The position numbers and the translations under genes are program-made. From Coriobacteriales bacterium (GTDB lineage Bacteria; Actinomycetota; Coriobacteriia; Coriobacteriales; UBA8131), in contig JAIRXA010000135.1 in the NCBI GenBank assembly GCA_031268525.1, positions 1-8,794 of the forward strand: a DNA stretch of 8,794 nt, in the 5' to 3' direction. The notes beneath the pieces are model-generated. The model was not told where the DNA came from. It ran no database searches and worked only from the letters and a program-made list of their open reading frames with translations. Positions 5,551 through 8,794 of this stretch are shown in pieces. Numbering within the stretch: position 1 is the first letter of the stretch; each line of letters begins with the position of its first letter.

Positions 5551-6588
5551 ATGCCAGGTGCCAATCTGCGATCCCTCATCATCGGCGTAATGATCATCAT
5601 CACGCTGTCTGTCGTGTTGCTGCGCGGCGATCAGTTCCTGGAGCTGCTCCATGCGATGGAGGGCGGAGATGTCCTACCGCTGGTGGCCGCCGTCATCCTG
5701 CAGTTTGGCAAGTACATCAGCCAATCCTATGCCTATGCCGACGCCTTTAAGACTGTTGATGAACCCACCGATCGCCGCTCGATGCTACCACTGGTCTTTG
5801 GGGCCTACTTCATGAACGTCATCGCACCCTCCTTTAACACCGCGGGCGTGATGCTCGTCATCGACAGCGCTCGGCAGCGAGGCATCCCCACAGGCCGAGC
5901 CACCAGCGCGGCGCTGTTGATGCAGATATCCGTGATCACGGGCTTCATCGTCATCATGATCGTCGGATTCACAATCCTGAGCATCACCGGACACCTGTCG
6001 CTGATCTGGTTTTTGCTCGGACTGGTGATGGTCTTCTTCGTCGGCGTCATGGTTGCTATTATGTTCATAGGATATCGTAATCCAGACTTGATGATCAGTC
6101 TGCTCAGGCCGGTGGAAGCCTTCGCCAACCGCCTGTCACGTCGCCTGCGCCAGGGTCGCGAGTTCGCCCCTTGGGTCGAAAATGTCGTTGCTGGCTTCGC
6201 GGAAGCAGCGGGCAAGATTCGTGAGAATCCCCACCAGGCGGCGAAGGTCTTTCTCTACTCCATTCTTGCAAGCACCTTTGAGCTCGGCTGCTTTATCTGC
6301 GTAGGCCTTGCCTTCGGATTGCACTCGATACCAGCCCTCATAGGCGGTTACGTGGTCGCAACACTGTTTTCCTGGATTGCCATCACGCCACAGGGCGTAG
6401 GCGTTGCCGAGGCGATGATCCTTGTCTCGCTCGCCGCCTACGGCGCCGGCGCTACACTCGCCACCGCTATTGCGCTGGTCTACCGAGGCATTGTCTTCTG
6501 GATGCCCTTTGCCATCGGCGCCGTACTGATCCACCGGACAAAATCCTTCCGCAAGCGCCTCAAGCCTCCTCCTCCGCCTCTTCCCTGA
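5551..6588 (+). CDS. Integral membrane protein, lysylphosphatidylglycerol synthase TM-region (UPF0104/AglD-like) family
   Basis: The 345-residue protein is largely membrane-embedded, with hydrophobic segments near 8-24, 40-57, 78-104, 118-145, 148-174, 233-257, 259-278 and 284-327. The family includes the flippase half of MprF, but proteins this short lack its soluble aminoacyl-transferase domain. Substrates of the stand-alone members are mostly unknown; lipid transfer or flipping, or polyprenol-glycan work, is plausible. Family-like signs are the conserved region NVIAPSFNTAG (89-99) and the C-terminal ITPQGVGVAEAMI (278-290) followed by YRGIVFWMPFAIGAVL (311-326). A basic cytoplasmic loop (RLSRRLRQGREF, 194-205) and the tail KSFRKRLKPPPPPLP suggest orientation. 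The frame opens to a GTG at 5503, but that would overlap or abut the possible promoter and add residues with no family likeness. ATG 5551 is preferred although its AAGGAA is far (12 bases). The last 29 bases overlap the DUF2130 gene tail to tail. Confidence 0.87.
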   Translation: MPGANLRSLIIGVMIIITLSVVLLRGDQFLELLHAMEGGDVLPLVAAVILQFGKYISQSYAYADAFKTVDEPTDRRSMLPLVFGAYFMNVIAPSFNTAGVMLVIDSARQRGIPTGRATSAALLMQISVITGFIVIMIVGFTILSITGHLSLIWFLLGLVMVFFVGVMVAIMFIGYRNPDLMISLLRPVEAFANRLSRRLRQGREFAPWVENVVAGFAEAAGKIRENPHQAAKVFLYSILASTFELGCFICVGLAFGLHSIPALIGGYVVATLFSWIAITPQGVGVAEAMILVSLAAYGAGATLATAIALVYRGIVFWMPFAIGAVLIHRTKSFRKRLKPPPPPLP

Positions 6589-7759
6589 GCGCGGCAAAAC
6601 GAGCCTTCATGGTCGGGTTTCCCCGAGTCAGGCGCTTCACCGTGAGGCTGTCGGCCTTGTCGTTAGCCAGACGCAAATTACGCTCCGACCCAAGCAGATT
6701 CTCCTTGACTTTCGTCAGGTGGTCGATGGTCTTATCAATCTCTTCGATCGCTTTCTGAAACTGACTGCTCGCCAGCTCAAAATTGCGAGCAAAACCCGTC
6801 TTGAACTTTTCCAGACCCTCTTCAAAGTTCGTGATGTCAATGTTTTGGCTCTTGACGAGCGCAAGCTCACTTTGATAGTGCAGCGAGTTAAGCGCGGCAT
6901 TGCGCAGCAAGGTGATCATCGGAATGAAGAACTGCGGCCGGATGACATACATCTTGGGATAGAGGTGGGAGACATCGACAATCCCGGTGTTGTACAGCTC
7001 ATCTTCGGGTTCCAGCAGCGATACCAAAATGGCGTATTCGCAGTCCTTCTGCCGACGATCCTTGTCGAGCTCTTTGAGGAAGTCCTCGTTTTTGTGTTTC
7101 GTGGAGGTGGAGTCGGTCTCGTTTTTCATCTCAAACATGATGGAGATGAACTCGGTACCGGCCTCGTCGCTCTCACGGAAGATGTAGTCGCCTTTGCTGC
7201 CGGAGCGCGCGTCATTGTCCTTCCCAAAGGAAGCGTTCTGAAAACCGATTGCGCGCAGCCTGTTGAACTCAATCTCGCAGTGCCGCTCCAGCGTCTCGCC
7301 GACCATCTTCGTCGAGAGACGGGTCTTCATATCCTTGAGGCGCTCGATCTCCTCATCTCGTACGCGCTGCTCCGTCTGGAGCTGCTGCTTGAAGAGCGCC
7401 TCGGCAAGTTTGCTTTCCTTCTCCCTGCTCTCCAGTTGTGCGTTCAGGGCGTCGCGTTCCCGCTCCAGAACGCCGACCGCCTCGGTGACAGCGAGCTGTT
7501 TTTCTATCTCAACCTTCTCAAAAGCGGCTTTGAGAACCAGTAGCTCAGTCTCATGCGCCGCCAACTGATCCTTCATGCTCTCACGAACCTTCGCCTCGGC
7601 GAGAGCAACCGCATTCTGCCTGTCGCTGGCCATGAACGCCTCGCGCTCCGCAAGCTCGATGGCAAACTGCTCGTCGCGAACCTGCTTGACGATAGCCCCA
7701 TAATCCGCCTCGTCGACGGTGAAGACGCTTCCACAATTCGGGCACTTGATCTCGTTCAT
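6560..7759 (-). CDS. DUF2130 (COG4487) protein, coiled coil with predicted nuclease-like core
   Basis: The 399-residue product begins MNEIKCPNCGSVF, with a single CxxC (C6, C9). A long Glu/Lys/Leu/Ala-rich coiled coil follows (about 25-150), then the DUF2130 domain (about 150-300) with GETLERHCEIEF, NASFGKDNDARSGSKGDYIF, ISIMFEMKNETDSTSTKHKNEDFLKELDKDR (described in blocks), CEYAILVSLLEPEDELYNTG and the block from HLYPKMYVIRPQFF to ITLLRNAA. A second coiled coil (about 300-370) precedes a charged C-terminus, EEAEEEA. The family's function is unestablished. D191 and E210-x-K212, with E155 on a preceding helix, are spaced as in PD-(D/E)XK nucleases; that reading is inference. No signal peptide or membrane segment is present. 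ATG 7759 is chosen because AGGGAG lies at 7771-7766, six bases upstream. The ATG at 7792 lacks a site and would add only MKARKARRERK. It overlaps the plus-strand membrane gene by 29 bp and diverges from the GH25 gene. Confidence 0.9.
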   Translation of the reverse strand: MNEIKCPNCGSVFTVDEADYGAIVKQVRDEQFAIELAEREAFMASDRQNAVALAEAKVRESMKDQLAAHETELLVLKAAFEKVEIEKQLAVTEAVGVLERERDALNAQLESREKESKLAEALFKQQLQTEQRVRDEEIERLKDMKTRLSTKMVGETLERHCEIEFNRLRAIGFQNASFGKDNDARSGSKGDYIFRESDEAGTEFISIMFEMKNETDSTSTKHKNEDFLKELDKDRRQKDCEYAILVSLLEPEDELYNTGIVDVSHLYPKMYVIRPQFFIPMITLLRNAALNSLHYQSELALVKSQNIDITNFEEGLEKFKTGFARNFELASSQFQKAIEEIDKTIDHLTKVKENLLGSERNLRLANDKADSLTVKRLTRGNPTMKARFAALREEAEEEA

Positions 7760-7770
7760 CTTTCGCTCCC

Positions 7771-7788
7771 TACGGGCCTTACGGGCCT
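7771..7788. repeat. 9-bp direct repeat next to the DUF2130 ribosome site
   Basis: TACGGGCCT occurs twice without spacer (7771-7779, 7780-7788). On the minus strand it reads AGGCCCGTA twice, directly upstream of the GGGAG ribosome site, in the untranslated leader. A role is not evident. Confidence 0.8.
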
Positions 7789-7807
7789 TCATGGGTCCGG
7801 CGGTCGA

Positions 7808-7828
7808 TCACGTGAACGGTAACCGTTC
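7808..7828. promoter_or_regulatory. Two overlapping palindromes between DUF2130 and GH25 genes (possible operator)
   Basis: GAACGGT (7814-7820) and ACCGTTC (7822-7828) form a perfect 7+7 inverted repeat around a single A. A second perfect palindrome, TCACGTGA (7808-7815), overlaps its left edge. The 15-bp site is centred about 40 bases before the GH25 -10 and 62 before the DUF2130 start. The odd, one-base centre and 15-bp length suit a dimeric regulator better than an RNA hairpin. No named regulator is recognised and none is encoded nearby. Confidence 0.5.
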
Positions 7829-7861
7829 GCCGTCCGCTTCTCGGTTCGCTCATACACCCGA

Positions 7862-7867
7862 TATAAT
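7862..7867 (+). promoter_or_regulatory. Perfect -10 box placed for leaderless transcription of the GH25 gene
   Basis: TATAAT at 7862-7867 ends eight bases before the ATG at 7876, so the transcript would begin at or within a base or two of the start codon. No Shine-Dalgarno sequence precedes that ATG, which fits a leaderless message, a form common in actinobacteria. The -35 is poor: TTCTCG at 7838-7843 with an 18-base spacer. Confidence 0.5.
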
Positions 7868-7875
7868 AACGCACT

Positions 7876-8760
7876 ATGACTTCAGAGAAACGCATCGTTC
7901 GCAACACCCGACTCACACTCGTCTTCATCCATAGCATGCTCGCTCACGGCGCTTTCATCCTCGGCACACTCACTCTCGGTACGCTCCTCCTCGCTACGCT
8001 CGCCCTCGGCGCTTGCAGTGGTATGGGCTCAGGTGGACCAAACAACGGTGCTGACCTCCCCTTCGAGTCCCCCTATGAAAGCCCCTACAACCCGGAAGGT
8101 CTCATTCGCGACGAGAACGGGCGCTTTGCTTATTGGAAGGATGGAGCGCTCGTCTCACATACCGGTGTTGATGTCTCCAGCCATCAGGGCAGTATCGACT
8201 GGAAAGCGGTCGCCGCTGACGGCATCGACTTCGCCTTCCTGCGTATCGGGCATCGCGGCTATACAGAAGGCGAGATCTATCTCGATGAATGCTTTGAGGA
8301 TAACTACGTAGGCGCAACCAGCGCTGGACTGCCCGTCGGTGTGTATTTCTTTTCGCAGGCGCTCAACGAAGACGAAGCGCGCGAGGAGGCCCACTTCGTA
8401 CTGGAGACACTCGGGGGACGGACTCCGAACTACCCCATTGTCTATGACTTTGAACCCGTGTCTGATGTGAATGGGCGGGCCAATGCCCTGGATGCGCGTC
8501 AGCGAACGCGTAATGCTCTGGCCTTCTGTGAGGTCATCAAGCAGGCTGGCTACGCGCCCATGCTCTACGGCAACGCGCAGGACCGGGCACACTACTACGC
8601 TGACCCACTGGAGGGCTACCCCTTCTGGTTCGCCGAATACGGAACGGAATTCCCTTCGGGGCAGTTTGATTTCTCAATCTGGCAATACAGCAGCTCCGGC
8701 GAGGTGGCAGGCATCACCACCGCCGTGGACATGAACCTGGAGTTCGCACCCACACCGTAG
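7876..8760 (+). CDS. GH25 (lysozyme-like) muramidase, predicted lipoprotein
   Basis: GH25 enzymes cut the N-acetylmuramyl-beta-1,4-GlcNAc bond of peptidoglycan. The 294-residue protein has a basic N-terminus (MTSEKRIVRNTR), a long hydrophobic run and a lipobox ending LGAC with C47, predicting lipid attachment on the outer membrane face of the cell. A Gly/Ser/Pro linker (48-92) leads to the catalytic domain (about 95-292). That domain shows GVDVSSHQG (97-105, D99), FAFLRIGHRGY (119-129), GVYFFSQAL (155-163), the DFE pair D191/E193 in IVYDFEPV, the SIWQYSSSG segment (267-275) and the closing VDMN with D285. These match the acidic residues of the family, so it should be active. There is no separate wall-binding repeat; the lipid anchor would hold it in place. 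It could serve cell-wall remodelling or attack on neighbours. ATG 7876 lies just after a TATAAT; a later ATG at 7936 would shorten the basic tip. Confidence 0.93.
   Translation: MTSEKRIVRNTRLTLVFIHSMLAHGAFILGTLTLGTLLLATLALGACSGMGSGGPNNGADLPFESPYESPYNPEGLIRDENGRFAYWKDGALVSHTGVDVSSHQGSIDWKAVAADGIDFAFLRIGHRGYTEGEIYLDECFEDNYVGATSAGLPVGVYFFSQALNEDEAREEAHFVLETLGGRTPNYPIVYDFEPVSDVNGRANALDARQRTRNALAFCEVIKQAGYAPMLYGNAQDRAHYYADPLEGYPFWFAEYGTEFPSGQFDFSIWQYSSSGEVAGITTAVDMNLEFAPTP
7960..8016 (+). repeat. 15-bp degenerate repeat encoding the GH25 signal peptide core
   Basis: Units begin CTCG at 7960, 7975, 7990 and 8005, each 15 bp (the last 12 bp). They encode LGTLT, LGTLL, LATLA and LGAC, ending at the lipobox cysteine. 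The period is five codons, so copy-number change would lengthen or shorten the hydrophobic core without a frameshift. Confidence 0.75.
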
Positions 8761-8794
8761 AGGCAAGAGCGCGATCAGGTAAACCCACAGTGTG

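Noticed and set aside
5551..6588. Full MprF lysylphosphatidylglycerol synthase
   Set aside because: Only the membrane part is present; the soluble aminoacyl-transferase domain is absent.
6719..7543. 274-residue plus-strand frame opposite the DUF2130 gene
   Set aside because: Leu/Val-rich antisense of a coiled coil, a usual artefact; the minus frame has conserved blocks.

Overview
This window is GC-rich, with short intergenic gaps, a TTG and a GTG start, and a possible leaderless gene. That suggests an actinobacterial genome. The mix of gene types would suit the class Coriobacteriia, but this is inference: no marker was searched, and the sequence alone does not settle the lineage. No rRNA, tRNA, insertion sequence, CRISPR array or phage gene was seen. 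The region looks like ordinary chromosome.

Layout. At the left edge, minus strand, is the 5' part of a gene for a secreted acidic repeat protein (1-286). Upstream of it on the same strand, a UPF0210 (PFL-like) gene (468-1832) is joined by a TAATG overlap to seryl-tRNA synthetase, serS (1832-3214). The serS start faces a plus-strand gene for a small membrane-anchored, low-complexity protein (3315-3851) across a 100-bp shared promoter region. That gene converges on a minus-strand pair, a YtxH-type membrane protein (4744-5313) followed by a PRC-barrel protein (3963-4739). The converging genes are separated by three 35-bp tandem repeats. Divergent from the pair is a plus-strand integral membrane protein of the lysylphosphatidylglycerol synthase transmembrane/UPF0104 type (5551-6588). 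It overlaps tail to tail, by 29 bp, with a DUF2130 (COG4487) gene (6560-7759, minus). Last is a plus-strand GH25 muramidase lipoprotein (7876-8760).

How the genes fit together. Five of the eight genes act, or probably act, at the envelope: the acidic secreted protein, the small anchored protein, YtxH, the lipid-synthase-like membrane protein and the GH25 lipoprotein. The PRC-barrel protein is tied to this group by its operon with YtxH. serS-UPF0210 is a translation/amino-acid unit. No multigene defence, mobile or biosynthetic system is evident.

The most unusual property is the number of short tandem or spaced repeats. They occur in frame inside four coding regions (acidic protein, SerRS arm, small anchored protein, GH25 signal peptide) and in four non-coding sites: 11 bp x4, 35 bp x3, 10 bp x2 over a promoter, and 9 bp x2 next to a ribosome binding site. 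Other points of interest are a repeat-built enlargement of the SerRS tRNA-binding arm, palindromes in two divergent promoter regions, and a D...ExK nuclease-like signature in the DUF2130 protein.
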